A DNA stretch of 40,543 nucleotides, from NCBI GenBank assembly GCA_002469895.1, contig DKOA01000020.1, positions 10,484 through 51,026 of the forward strand. The letters are read 5' to 3'. Source of the DNA: Opitutia bacterium UBA7374. GTDB taxonomy: Bacteria; Verrucomicrobiota; Verrucomicrobiia; Opitutales; Coraliomargaritaceae. A model generated the notes under the pieces. It ran no database searches. It worked only from the letters and a program-made list of their open reading frames with translations, and was not told where the DNA came from. Positions within the stretch are counted from its first letter, which is position 1. Each line of letters begins with the position of its first letter. The position numbers were made by a program, and so were the translations under genes. Below, in pieces: positions 1 to 8,541 of this stretch.

Positions 1-1199
1 CAGTTGGTGGCCACAGCGATGTCTGCGATGGTCGCGTCTTCGGTCTCGCCGGAACGGTGAGAGAGCACAGAAGTGTAGCCGGCTTCCTTGGCCATTTCCA
101 CAGCGTCGAGGGTCTCGGTGAGTGAGCCGATTTGGTTGACCTTGACGAGGATGGAGTTGGCAGTGCCGGTATCGATGCCCTTTTTGAGGAATTTGGTATT
201 GGTCACGAAAAGGTCGTCACCGATCAGCTGGGTCTTGTCGCCGATGGCATCGGTCAGTTTTTTCCAGCCGGACCAGTCGTTTTCGTCACAACCATCTTCA
301 ATAGAGATGATCGGGAACTTCTTCTGAAGGTCCTGATAGAATTCTACCATTTGTGCGGAGGAACGCTTGGAACCGTCGGACTTTTTGAAAATATACTTTT
401 TCTTCTCGGCATCGTAGAATTCGGAAGAGGCGACATCGAGGGCGAGGAAGATGTCCTTGCCGAGTTTGTATCCGGCCTTTTTGACGGCGGCAGCGATGAC
501 ATCGAGGGCGGCTTCGTTGGACTCCAGAACGGGAGCAAATCCGCCTTCGTCACCGACTGCAGTGGAGAGCCCCTTGCTCTTGAGAACGGATTTGAGAGCG
601 TGGAAGATTTCACAACCCATACGGAGGGCTTCGCGGAAGGACTCAGCGCCCTTCGGCATGATCATGAATTCTTGGATGTCAATCGGTGCATCGGAATGCG
701 CGCCGCCGTTCATTATATTCATCATGGGCACGGGCAGTACCTTGGCATTGGTGCCCCCGATGTATTTATAGAGGGGGAGATTGAGGGCGGCTGCGGCGGC
801 CTTGGCTGTGGCCAGTGAGACTCCGAGAATGGCGTTGGCACCGAGGTTCTTCTTGGTCGCTGTGCCGTCGAGTGCGAGCATGGTCTGGTCGACTACAGTT
901 TGGTCACAGGCGTCGAGGCCGACCAGCTCGGGAGCGATGATCGTATCGACATTTTCAACCGCCATGAGTACGCCTTTGCCGAGGTAGCGTTTTTTCGGGT
1001 TGGTTCCTTTGGGGAACTTATTTACGGCCAGGCTGCCGTCGCGAAGTTCGACTGCTTCGTTTACGCCGGTGGAAGCGCCGGAAGGCACTGCGGCACGACC
1101 GATGACTCCGGAGTCGAGTTCAACGTCGACTTCAACAGTCGGGTTACCACGGGAGTCGATGATTTCTCGTGCGCGTATATCAGTGATGTAGGTGCTCAT
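1..1199 (-). CDS. eno: Enolase (phosphopyruvate hydratase), C-terminus outside window
   Basis: Glycolytic enzyme that interconverts 2-phosphoglycerate and phosphoenolpyruvate in the cytoplasm. The reading frame opens at an ATG (1199-1197) with MSTYITDIRAREIIDSRGNP and runs off the left edge after about 399 of the usual 430 residues. Visible signatures are the mobile loop VPSGASTGVNEA, GDEGGFAP, the metal ligands in ALDVASSEF, SIEDGC and IGDDLF, the catalytic lysine region ILVKVNQIGS and SHRSGETED. The last catalytic lysine would lie just past the edge. No Shine-Dalgarno site precedes the start; the ten bases directly before the ATG read TATATTTTAT. It lies 86 bp downstream of the TPR gene on the same strand, so it may be read through from carB or use its own promoter in that gap. 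Confidence 0.98.
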   Translation of the reverse strand, partial: MSTYITDIRAREIIDSRGNPTVEVDVELDSGVIGRAAVPSGASTGVNEAVELRDGSLAVNKFPKGTNPKKRYLGKGVLMAVENVDTIIAPELVGLDACDQTVVDQTMLALDGTATKKNLGANAILGVSLATAKAAAAALNLPLYKYIGGTNAKVLPVPMMNIMNGGAHSDAPIDIQEFMIMPKGAESFREALRMGCEIFHALKSVLKSKGLSTAVGDEGGFAPVLESNEAALDVIAAAVKKAGYKLGKDIFLALDVASSEFYDAEKKKYIFKKSDGSKRSSAQMVEFYQDLQKKFPIISIEDGCDENDWSGWKKLTDAIGDKTQLIGDDLFVTNTKFLKKGIDTGTANSILVKVNQIGSLTETLDAVEMAKEAGYTSVLSHRSGETEDATIADIAVATN

Positions 1200-1209
1200 A
1201 TAAAATATA
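1200..1209 (-). promoter_or_regulatory. AT-rich element abutting the eno start
   Basis: On the minus strand these bases read TATATTTTAT and touch the eno ATG. The same ten bases occur 2 nt before the ATG of the TPR/PEGA gene at 6301. It could be a -10 element giving a very short or absent leader, or an unstructured A/T translation-initiation context. Seen directly; the role is inference. Confidence 0.3.
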
Positions 1210-1285
1210 AGATTGTCTCGTTAGTATTTAGTTTGGATGTGAAAGAGGAAATGCGTGTCTGGGTTTTATCTTCCCGACAGGGCGG

Positions 1286-1975
1286 TCAATTTGCTGTGCG
1301 TGTTTGGTAGGTGGCGATTCTGCGTTGCCATTGTCCGGTTTCGTCAAGGGTGGCGACGCGGGAGGAAAAGCTCTGGAAGGTTTTCGTATCGCCTTCTGCA
1401 TAAGCATGAATCGCGAGATGGTAGGCAGCTTCAGAGAGAACGGAAGCGGGGAGTGTATTATCCGAGTGTATGGCGTTGAGTTGAGCGATTCCCTCTTCAG
1501 GAGATCCGCTGCGATACCGACTGAAGGCCTGACCGAGGCGGGCACGACCGGCCAGCATATTATCGGCGAGCCCTTCCTGAGCCTGCTTGTAATAGGCGTC
1601 CGCTGTAGCGAATTCGCCGTCGGTGTACGCTTGGTCTGCGAGGGTGAGGAATGAGAGGCCGCTCAAGGGATGGGCGCTGTGGGCAAGAGCAAATTCCTCG
1701 AGTGTATCGTTTGCGAGGGCATCTGTGTACTCGTTTTGGAGGTTTGCCTGCTGGCTGGTGCTGTACATTTTGACGCCGTTGATGCCGACGAGAAAAACCG
1801 CGACAAGGATGACACATCCGGCGATGAATGCTTTGTTCTCCATCCAGTAAAGGGAGATCTTGTCTTCAATGGAAAGCTCTACGGAATCTTCCGTATCAAT
1901 CAAATGACGGTCATCGGAGGCGTTTGCGTTGGCCTTTGGCGCGTCTTCGTTTTTCTTTTTGCTGGGGCGTTTCAT
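1286..1975 (-). CDS. Membrane-anchored TPR protein (YfgM / TPR_21-like)
   Basis: A 229-residue protein with a charged cytoplasmic N-terminus (residues 1-49, rich in K, D and E), a single transmembrane helix at about 50-69 and a soluble C-terminal part with helical TPR-like repeats (for example LADQAYTDGEFATADAYYKQA). This layout matches YfgM/TPR_21 proteins, which in E. coli are ancillary SecYEG subunits acting as periplasmic chaperones. Equivalence to YfgM is inferred from architecture only; many unrelated TPR proteins look similar. It starts 31 bp after purU and precedes eno by 86 bp, so it probably belongs to the carB-purU transcript. The start ATG at 1975 is preceded by GCATCGCTT, with no Shine-Dalgarno motif. 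Confidence 0.75.
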   Translation of the reverse strand: MKRPSKKKNEDAPKANANASDDRHLIDTEDSVELSIEDKISLYWMENKAFIAGCVILVAVFLVGINGVKMYSTSQQANLQNEYTDALANDTLEEFALAHSAHPLSGLSFLTLADQAYTDGEFATADAYYKQAQEGLADNMLAGRARLGQAFSRYRSGSPEEGIAQLNAIHSDNTLPASVLSEAAYHLAIHAYAEGDTKTFQSFSSRVATLDETGQWQRRIATYQTRTAN

Positions 1976-2006
1976 AAGCGATGCACGATAGGTGTGAAGT
2001 CAGTGA

Positions 2007-2861
2007 TTAGTCAAAGACGACTGTTTTGTTATTGTAAACGAGAATTCGATTTTCGAGGTGAAGACGAATGGCTTGGGCAAACACCGATTTCTCCAGGTCT
2101 CTGCCCTTGCGGATCAAATCCTGAACAGAATTTCGGTGATTAATGCGGGTGACGTCCTGATGGATGATGGGGCCTTCGTCAAGATCGGCGGTGGCGTAAT
2201 GGGCGGTGGCTCCGATGAGTTTAACGCCACGACTGTGTGCCTGGTGGTAGGGTCGGCCTCCGGCGAATGCGGGGAGGAAAGAATGATGAATGTTGATGAC
2301 AGGGGATCCTACTGTCTGGAGAAAACGTTCAGAGAGTACCTGCATGTAGCGAGCCATGACGATGAGCTTCACGTCTTCTTTCTCAACGATCTCGATCTGT
2401 CGGTTCTCCGCCTCTTCTTTTGTTTCTGCAGTGACCGGCACATGATAGAAGGGGATGCCATAGCTTTGGGAGGCGGCTAGCAGATCTGTATGGTTGGAAA
2501 TGATACAGGCTAGCTGGCCAAACATTTCACCGGATTTGAAGCGTAGGATCGTATCGTGGAAGCAATGGTCGAATTTGGAAACAAAGAGGGCTACTTTGGG
2601 GCGTTCATTGGAGAGGGCGACTTGTACTTCCATGCCCAGTTCATCCGAGGCGAAGCGCTGAAAGGCTTCGGCTTCTGCGGCGGGGTCACTGTCGGATGAC
2701 AACCATTCCACCCGTTGGAAGAAGATATTGGCCTCGGTATCTTTATGCTGGTCGGCATGCTTAATGTTGCCGCCCCGCAAAAAAATCCAACTGGAGACAC
2801 GGGAAACCAGACCGGGCTGATCGGGGCCGGAGAGTAGTGCGATGATGGAGCCGGTTTCCAT
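2007..2861 (-). CDS. purU: Formyltetrahydrofolate deformylase
   Basis: Hydrolyses 10-formyl-tetrahydrofolate to formate and tetrahydrofolate, balancing the one-carbon pool and supplying formate for purine synthesis. The 284 residues are the usual family length. An N-terminal ACT domain (about 1-80, starting SIIALLSGPDQPGLVSRVSS) is followed by a formyl-transferase fold (about 88-280). The catalytic signature INIHHSFLPAFAGGRPYHQA sits at 189-208, with the conserved Asp at 228 in ADLDEGP. The N-H-D triad of the formyl transferase family is therefore intact. It begins 29 bp after carB on the same strand, so a shared transcript is likely; both products feed nucleotide synthesis. Confidence 0.95.
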   Translation of the reverse strand: METGSIIALLSGPDQPGLVSRVSSWIFLRGGNIKHADQHKDTEANIFFQRVEWLSSDSDPAAEAEAFQRFASDELGMEVQVALSNERPKVALFVSKFDHCFHDTILRFKSGEMFGQLACIISNHTDLLAASQSYGIPFYHVPVTAETKEEAENRQIEIVEKEDVKLIVMARYMQVLSERFLQTVGSPVINIHHSFLPAFAGGRPYHQAHSRGVKLIGATAHYATADLDEGPIIHQDVTRINHRNSVQDLIRKGRDLEKSVFAQAIRLHLENRILVYNNKTVVFD

Positions 2862-2890
2862 TTGGTCAGATTCTCAGTCGCCAGACACCC

Positions 2891-5800
2891 TTATGCGGGG
2901 TTGGCTTCTTGGCTGTAGGATTGGATGGAGCGGACTTGATAGCCTTTTTCGCGGAGTGATTTAATGCCCTCGACGGCTGCGCTGGCAGCGGACAGGGTGG
3001 TCATGATGCAGATGCCGTGTTTGACCGCTTCAGTGCGAATCTGGTTTTCGTTTTGGCGGGGCACGGTGCCCTGCGGTGTATTGATGATGAGCGATACCTG
3101 ATTATTTTTGATTAAGTCGATCACATTGGGCCGCCCTTCGCTGAGACGGCAGACATTTTTTACGACAATGCCGACATCTTTCAATACTTTGCTGGTGCCG
3201 GCGGTGGAAATGATACCAAAACCGAGCTGGCTGAGTTCCCTGCCAATTTCCACGGCTTGCGGCTTATCACTGTCCTTGACACTAATAAAGACATCGCCGG
3301 ATTCTGGAAGACTTGGTTTGGCTGCCATCTGGGATTTGGCAAAGGCAACGCCGAGGTCTTTATCCATGCCCATGACTTCTCCGGTACTGCGCATTTCCGG
3401 GCTGAGCATAATGGGTGCACCGGGAAAACGGTTGAAGGGGAATACTGATTCCTTAACTGCCCAGTAGGGGGGAGTGATTTCTTCGGTAAAGCCAAGGTCC
3501 TTGAGTTTTTCACCGGCCATGACACGGGCGGCCAATTTGGCTAAAGGTACGCCGATCGCTTTAGAGACAAAGGGAACAGTGCGGGAGGCTCTAGGGTTGA
3601 CCTCAATAATGTAGAGTTTGTCGTCTTTAATGGCGTATTGTACATTCATCAAGCCAACGACTTTCAATTCCTGAGCGAGCGCGTAGGTGGCCTCGCGCAC
3701 ATTCTCTTGTATTTCCGGAGACAAGGTATGCGGGGGCATGACCATGGCGGCATCACCGGAGTGTACACCGGCAAATTCAACGTGTTGGAGCATGCCGCCA
3801 ATAAGGGTGGTCTCCCCGTCAGAAATACAGTCCACATCCAGTTCGTAGGCGTCTTCAAGGAACTTATCGAGCAGGACGGGCTTGCCCGGAGCGACGTCGA
3901 AGACCTCGCGGATAATGGTTTTCATTTCCTCCTGATCATAGACGATAAACATGCCGCGCCCGCCGAGGACAAAGGATGGGCGAAGGAGGATGGGAAAGCC
4001 GATTTCATCGGCCAGTTGGTAGGCTTGCTCTTGTGAGTCAGCGATCCGATTAGTTGGTTGCTGTAAGCCAATGCGCTCGAGGATTTCGCGGAACTGATTG
4101 CGGTCTTCGGCGGCATCGATCATGGAGGGTGAGGTGCCAATGATATTGACGCCGTGTGCCTCCAGTTCTGTCGCCAGGTTAAGGGGTGTCTGTCCGCCAA
4201 ACTGAACGATGACTCCATTACAGCCGGTTTGTTGATAGATCTCGAGTACGTCTTCGAGGGTGAGGGGTTCGAAGAAGAGTTTGTCAGAGGTGTCGTAATC
4301 GGTGGAAACGGTTTCGGGGTTGGAGTTGACCATGATGGTCTCGTAACCGGCCTCGCGCAGGGCGAAGGATGCGTGTACGCAGCAGTAGTCAAATTCAATG
4401 CCCTGACCAATCCGATTGGGGCCACCGCCGAGGATCATGATCTTTTGGCGATCGCTGTTCTCGATTTCGTTTTCGGATCCGTAGGAGGAATAGTAGTAGG
4501 GCGTGTAGGCCGCAAATTCTGCGGCACAGGTATCGACCAGCCGGTACTGTGTATCAATACCGAAATCCAAGCGTTTACGGCGTACATCTTTTCTTTCTGA
4601 TTGGATGAGCTCGGCAATCAGCTGGTCACTGTATCCGGCCTCTTTGGCAGACCGGAGCAGTTCGGCGCTCAAACCCGTTAACTCGGTAGCGCGCAAGGAC
4701 TGCTCAATGGCCACAATTTGACGTAGTTGTTCGAGGAACCAGCGATCAATCGCGCAGAGTGTATGAATTTCTTCCACATCCATGCCATTAAGGAAGCCCT
4801 GCCGAAGCCAGAATACGCGTTCGCAGGTGGATACGGCGATGCCTTCGCGAACTTTCTGCAGGTCTTCAACTTTTTCGTGGAAGGCGGGTGGGCCAATCAA
4901 GCCAGAGGCACGAATTTCGAGTGAGCGAAGAGCCTTCTGAAAAGACTCTTTAAAGGTGCGCCCAATGGCCATCGCTTCCCCCACCGACTTCATGGCGGAA
5001 GTCAGTGTGGTATCGGTGCCGGGGAATTTCTCAAAGACGAAGCGTGGTATCTTTGTCACGACATAGTCGATCGTGGGCTCAAAGCTGGCCGGGGTCTCGC
5101 GAGTGATGTCGTTTCGAAGTTCGTCCAAGCTGTATCCGATGGCCAATTTCGCCGCGATTTTTGCGATGGGGAAGCCGGTGGCCTTGGAGGCCAGTGCAGA
5201 GCTGCGGGAGACCCGTGGATTCATTTCGATAACGACCATTCGCCCATTGGACGGATTGACAGAAAACTGGATATTGGAACCGCCGGTTTCAACGCCCACT
5301 TCGCGAATGCAGGCGAAGGACGCATCCCGCATGAGTTGGTATTCTTTGTCGGTCAGGGTCATGGCCGGAGCTACGGTGATGGAATCTCCGGTATGCACGC
5401 CCATCGGGTCAAAGTTTTCGATCGAACAAATGACGACGCATTGATCCTTATGGTCGCGCATGACCTCCATCTCGTACTCTTTCCAACCTAAGAGACATTC
5501 TTCGATCAGGACCTCGGTGGTGGGCGAGGCATCGAGACCGGCTTGCACCATCTTTTCATACTCTTCTCGATTGTAGGCGATGCCGCCACCGGAACCACCC
5601 AGTGTAAAGCTGGGCCGAATGATAATGGGGAACTCGCCGATCAATTCATCAGCCGCGGTGAGGGCATCACTCAAATTGTTTACCGTAGCGGATTTGGCCA
5701 CATCCAAACCGATCTTGATCATGGCCTGCTTAAAGATGTCGCGGGCTTCGCCCTTTTCAATGGCCTCCGGTTTGGCGCCGATCATTTCGACTCCATATTT

Positions 5801-6127
5801 TTCGAGGATACCGGCGGCATGTAACTCCATCGAGAGATTTAGCCCGGTTTGTCCCCCAAGCGTGGGCAAGAGTGCATCGGGTTTTTCTGCGAGGATGATC
5901 TTTTCCAGGGCATCTATCGTTAACGGCTCGATATAGGTGACATCAGCAAACTCCGGATCTGTCATAATCGTGGCCGGATTACTATTAACGAGTACGACCT
6001 TGTAGCCCTCTTCGCGCAAAGCCTTGCATGCTTGCGTACCGGAGTAGTCGAATTCACAGGCTTGTCCGATAATGATGGGACCGGAGCCGATGATTAGGAT
6101 TGTTTTAATGTCACTGCGTTTTGGCAT
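2891..6127 (-). CDS. carB: Carbamoyl-phosphate synthase large subunit
   Basis: Makes carbamoyl phosphate from bicarbonate, two ATP and glutamine-derived ammonia for pyrimidine and arginine synthesis. The 1078 residues match the family (E. coli 1073). Two homologous halves are visible. The first starts ILIIGSGPIIIGQACEFDYS and has an ATP-grasp (PSFTLGGSGGGIAYN). The second starts IMILGGGPNRIGQGIEFDY and has PSFVLGGRGMFIVYD. The C-terminal MGS-like allosteric domain occupies about 940-1070 (FISVKDSDKPQAVEIGREL). The start ATG is preceded by GGAAAATTTT, one of the few weakly Shine-Dalgarno-like leaders here. The small-subunit gene carA is not in the window, so the two subunits are encoded apart. 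It is first in the carB-purU-TPR run. Confidence 0.98.
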   Translation of the reverse strand: MPKRSDIKTILIIGSGPIIIGQACEFDYSGTQACKALREEGYKVVLVNSNPATIMTDPEFADVTYIEPLTIDALEKIILAEKPDALLPTLGGQTGLNLSMELHAAGILEKYGVEMIGAKPEAIEKGEARDIFKQAMIKIGLDVAKSATVNNLSDALTAADELIGEFPIIIRPSFTLGGSGGGIAYNREEYEKMVQAGLDASPTTEVLIEECLLGWKEYEMEVMRDHKDQCVVICSIENFDPMGVHTGDSITVAPAMTLTDKEYQLMRDASFACIREVGVETGGSNIQFSVNPSNGRMVVIEMNPRVSRSSALASKATGFPIAKIAAKLAIGYSLDELRNDITRETPASFEPTIDYVVTKIPRFVFEKFPGTDTTLTSAMKSVGEAMAIGRTFKESFQKALRSLEIRASGLIGPPAFHEKVEDLQKVREGIAVSTCERVFWLRQGFLNGMDVEEIHTLCAIDRWFLEQLRQIVAIEQSLRATELTGLSAELLRSAKEAGYSDQLIAELIQSERKDVRRKRLDFGIDTQYRLVDTCAAEFAAYTPYYYSSYGSENEIENSDRQKIMILGGGPNRIGQGIEFDYCCVHASFALREAGYETIMVNSNPETVSTDYDTSDKLFFEPLTLEDVLEIYQQTGCNGVIVQFGGQTPLNLATELEAHGVNIIGTSPSMIDAAEDRNQFREILERIGLQQPTNRIADSQEQAYQLADEIGFPILLRPSFVLGGRGMFIVYDQEEMKTIIREVFDVAPGKPVLLDKFLEDAYELDVDCISDGETTLIGGMLQHVEFAGVHSGDAAMVMPPHTLSPEIQENVREATYALAQELKVVGLMNVQYAIKDDKLYIIEVNPRASRTVPFVSKAIGVPLAKLAARVMAGEKLKDLGFTEEITPPYWAVKESVFPFNRFPGAPIMLSPEMRSTGEVMGMDKDLGVAFAKSQMAAKPSLPESGDVFISVKDSDKPQAVEIGRELSQLGFGIISTAGTSKVLKDVGIVVKNVCRLSEGRPNVIDLIKNNQVSLIINTPQGTVPRQNENQIRTEAVKHGICIMTTLSAASAAVEGIKSLREKGYQVRSIQSYSQEANPA

Positions 6128-6300
6128 AAAATTTTCCAGATCGTGATTTTTTTAAAGACCCATGCAAGCATGAACGCGATGATCGAGTCGACTAATCTGG
6201 TCGGATTATCGTCCTGCGGAAGCGAGGAAGGAAAAACCGAAGACTTTTTGCGTAGCCAAAGAATGCAGTCTAGGCTAGCCTAGGCTTCTATATTTTATCG
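6128..6300. other. Divergent intergenic region carB / TPR-PEGA gene
   Basis: A 173-bp gap between divergent genes that must hold promoters for both directions. It contains a short inverted repeat CATGC-aa-GCATG at 6161-6172, arms TAATC/GATTA around 6192-6208, the perfect palindrome at 6270-6283, and TATATTTTAT at 6289-6298 just before the plus-strand ATG. I found no convincing -35/-10 pair at standard spacing and no RNA gene. Confidence 0.5.
6270..6283. repeat. Perfect 14-bp palindrome of three CTAG units
   Basis: CTAGGCTAGCCTAG is a perfect palindrome with CTAG at 6270, 6275 and 6280, a 5-bp period. Allowing one G-T wobble, pairing extends to 6267-6286. It lies 17 bp before the start codon of the TPR/PEGA gene, so it could be an operator or a leader hairpin. 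The palindrome is seen directly; a protein partner is not known. Confidence 0.6.
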
Positions 6301-7908
6301 ATGAGCGCTCAGAAAAAACCCGTCTATTATGTGGCCTTTGCATTAATTGCACTGATCCTTTTACCCCTCCTAATTTGGCTGATAAGCCTACTATTACGCT
6401 CCGGAAAAGGGGCTGATTTCGTTACACCGGCCAATGGGGGGGCAGAAACAACAAGCGTTGCTCCGGTGGGCTTTGAGCAGTTACAGATCGCAGATCGCGC
6501 TCAAACCCTGCTCGACGGCCCTATCGCAGAAGCGGCGCAGGCGGGTCGTTTATCGCTGCAGGCTGTCCTGGAGTTACGGCGTTTTGAGGATAAAGCGGCC
6601 TCTGCCCGGGCTTCGGGCAATACCCAAAAGGCGGCCAAGCTGTACACCCTGGTAGTCGATCGTGCTGAGGGTATGCTTGCCTTGTTGAAACAGGTGGATG
6701 AAGCGAACGCCCTGCGAGACACAGTATATCAGCGCCTAGAGGAGGCCGAGCCCCTGAAAGCAGTTTTTTCGGAGAGTTATGGCCAAGCGGTGGCTGCTTT
6801 TGATCAAGCACAGTTGCAGCTGACTGCGGAAAACTACCCGGCGTGCCTGGACTCATTGAAGCAATCCGGGGAAATTCTGGATGATCTGGCGAATCGTTCC
6901 GAGGCATACATTACGATGCGTTTGGAAGAGGCCAAGACTGCTCTGGATGGTCTCGCCTTAGAGAAAGCACTCGCGGCCTACGAGGCGATCCTTGCACTGG
7001 CGCCGAAGCATGCAGAGGCCATGGCGGGTCTGACCATGGTTGAGTCGATTCGTGGTATTGCCGGTGATCTCCAAGCGATCAATGCGCTCGAAGGTGCGGG
7101 GCAGTGGGAAGCGGCACTCGGCAAACTGGAGGGCCTCTTGTCGGCCAAGCCGCAAAATGCTTATCTGCTTGCCCGGAAAGAGCAGCTCACGGAAAAAATA
7201 CGAGAGCGCACATTTCAGCAGCGCATTGCTGAGGCGGAGGCCTTTGTTGCCGCCGGTGACTTGGCCGGTGCAGTGGCGAGCCTGGAAGCAGCGCTAAAAG
7301 TCAAGAACAGTGAATCGATCTCTGCGCGGCTGGAAGATCTGAAAAAGCAGATTCTCACTGCTCGTCTCGAAGCCCTATTGGCGAATGGTTACAGTGCCCT
7401 GCAGGCCGGTCGCTACGCCGATGCGAGAGATGCCTACAAAGAGGCGCTGGGACTGGCGCCGAAATCGAAGGAAGCACAAACCGGATACGAAAAAGCCTCG
7501 AGTATGCTGCTCTCCGGTATTCGTTACAGCCAGAATCTGGCAAATGCGGATAAGTACATTGCCAGCGGGCGTTATCCGCTGGCGGCGAAGTTTTTCAATA
7601 AAGCGCTTTCCTCTCGGCCATCCCAGTTAGCCAAAGCGCAGCAAGCGAAAGAGAGCACAATTCGTGAAATCCTTGAGCGGGAGAGTCAACCGGTGCCTGT
7701 GCGGGTGCTTTCGGACAAGAAAACGTACGTCAGCCTGACGGGGGTTTTTCCTCCGGAAAGGGTGGAATCGAAGGATCTCAGCCTTTTTCCCGATGTCTAT
7801 ACATTGAAAGGGACGCGAAAGGGCTATCGGACGATCGAAAGGACGATCCAGATCGATAGCACGCAGTCTGGTACAGATATCCGTATACAATGCAGCGAAA
7901 AAGAATAA
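6301..7908 (+). CDS. Membrane-anchored TPR protein with C-terminal PEGA domain
   Basis: A 535-residue protein with a short basic N-terminus and one strong transmembrane helix at about 9-33 (YYVAFALIALILLPLLIWLI), so the bulk is predicted to be periplasmic. Residues about 60-460 are almost entirely Ala/Leu/Glu-rich helical repeats of TPR type (for example LEKALAAYEAILALAPKHAE and SALQAGRYADARDAYKEALG). The last 75 residues, from about 461, form a beta-rich PEGA-like module (VYTLKGTRKGYRTIERTIQI). PEGA domains are common surface or periplasmic modules, and TPR arrays bind proteins. The function is unknown; an envelope scaffold is the most I can infer. It is the first of three genes, and its stop overlaps the start of the next by 19 bp. 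There is no Shine-Dalgarno motif before the ATG. Confidence 0.85.
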   Translation: MSAQKKPVYYVAFALIALILLPLLIWLISLLLRSGKGADFVTPANGGAETTSVAPVGFEQLQIADRAQTLLDGPIAEAAQAGRLSLQAVLELRRFEDKAASARASGNTQKAAKLYTLVVDRAEGMLALLKQVDEANALRDTVYQRLEEAEPLKAVFSESYGQAVAAFDQAQLQLTAENYPACLDSLKQSGEILDDLANRSEAYITMRLEEAKTALDGLALEKALAAYEAILALAPKHAEAMAGLTMVESIRGIAGDLQAINALEGAGQWEAALGKLEGLLSAKPQNAYLLARKEQLTEKIRERTFQQRIAEAEAFVAAGDLAGAVASLEAALKVKNSESISARLEDLKKQILTARLEALLANGYSALQAGRYADARDAYKEALGLAPKSKEAQTGYEKASSMLLSGIRYSQNLANADKYIASGRYPLAAKFFNKALSSRPSQLAKAQQAKESTIREILERESQPVPVRVLSDKKTYVSLTGVFPPERVESKDLSLFPDVYTLKGTRKGYRTIERTIQIDSTQSGTDIRIQCSEKE

Positions 7909-8531
7909 TCCGAACCTTTGGCCTGAGTCTTTTCCTGATGGCGCATGGCCTGCAGGCCTTGCCCGACCCGGATATCTTTGACGGGCGCATCGAGCCATCT
8001 GGTTCCGGGAAAGCGGCTTCTGGTGGCTCTTCTTCGGCGAAAAGCTCGGGTGGGGAGTCCGGTGCGCAATCGAGTACCGGTGGTGCGGATAGAAATCCGG
8101 ATGCGGGCGAATCGGAAGCAGTCTCTTCGAGTGGTTCAAGGGCCGGTTCGGATGCGGATGCAAAAGAAAGCGGAAAAGAATCTGCATCCGGAGGCGGCGC
8201 TACGGGGCCGGGAGGCGCTACGGGGTCGGAAGGCGGTGCCACCGGTGGATCGCCTAATCAATCGGGTGCGGGCCAAGGTTCAACTGCTTCGGCTAGTGGC
8301 GCGGGCCGTAGTTTTGAAGACTTTCGCTTTGGGGCGGGGTCTGGCAGCGGGACTAAAGAAGTGCCGGAAAACAGTTCGAAATTGCCAGCGGATAGTAGCG
8401 ACTCAATGACTGAAAATGCAGTCGCGCCAGCACCGGTATCTTCGTCGAAGCAACCGAAACGATCGGCTTCTTCAGCGAAAAAATCGGGGGCTAAGGGTGA
8501 CTTTGGGACAAACCTGCCTTCGGGTCTTTAA
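7890..8531 (+). CDS. Secreted Ser/Gly/Ala-rich low-complexity protein
   Basis: A 213-residue protein with a signal peptide (basic MQRKR, hydrophobic core about 9-23, likely cleavage near residue 24). The mature part is almost wholly disordered: Ser, Gly, Ala, Glu and Lys dominate, with GATG-type hexapeptide repeats around residues 103-120. No enzymatic domain is visible. The start overlaps the TPR/PEGA gene by 19 bp, which suggests translational coupling. The antisense ORFs over this region have skewed Pro/Arg composition and are shadows. The composition suggests a flexible linker or a surface/adhesin-like function, but nothing in the sequence settles this. Confidence 0.75.
   Translation: MQRKRIIRTFGLSLFLMAHGLQALPDPDIFDGRIEPSGSGKAASGGSSSAKSSGGESGAQSSTGGADRNPDAGESEAVSSSGSRAGSDADAKESGKESASGGGATGPGGATGSEGGATGGSPNQSGAGQGSTASASGAGRSFEDFRFGAGSGSGTKEVPENSSKLPADSSDSMTENAVAPAPVSSSKQPKRSASSAKKSGAKGDFGTNLPSGL
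8196..8231 (+). repeat. Tandem 18-bp in-frame repeat
   Basis: Two adjacent 18-bp units (8196-8213 and 8214-8231) share GGCGCTACGGGG and match at 16 of 18 positions. A degenerate third unit follows. They are in frame and encode GATGPG, GATGSE and then GGATGG inside the Ser/Gly-rich protein. This could be a site of slippage-driven length change. Confidence 0.8.
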
Positions 8532-8541
8532 TCGTCGAACC

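Noticed and set aside
132..818. Long plus-strand ORF of 228 codons opposite eno
   Set aside because: It lies wholly antisense to enolase, whose catalytic motifs are all intact; the open frame comes from codon bias of the real gene.
6161..6172. CATGCAAGCATG inverted repeat as a pyrimidine regulatory site for carB
   Set aside because: Arms are only 5 bp, and no PyrR-type or attenuator structure can be built around it.
7627..8242. Minus-strand ORFs of 186 and 154 codons opposite the TPR/PEGA end and the Ser/Gly-rich gene
   Set aside because: Composition is extreme (Pro/Arg or Pro/Ser rich). The plus frame has a clean signal peptide and coupled start, so these are shadows of GC-rich repeats.
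8416..8541. N-terminal extension of the small secreted protein
   Set aside because: The extension is Arg/Gln-rich, overlaps the previous gene and would bury the signal peptide that starts at the ATG at 8542.
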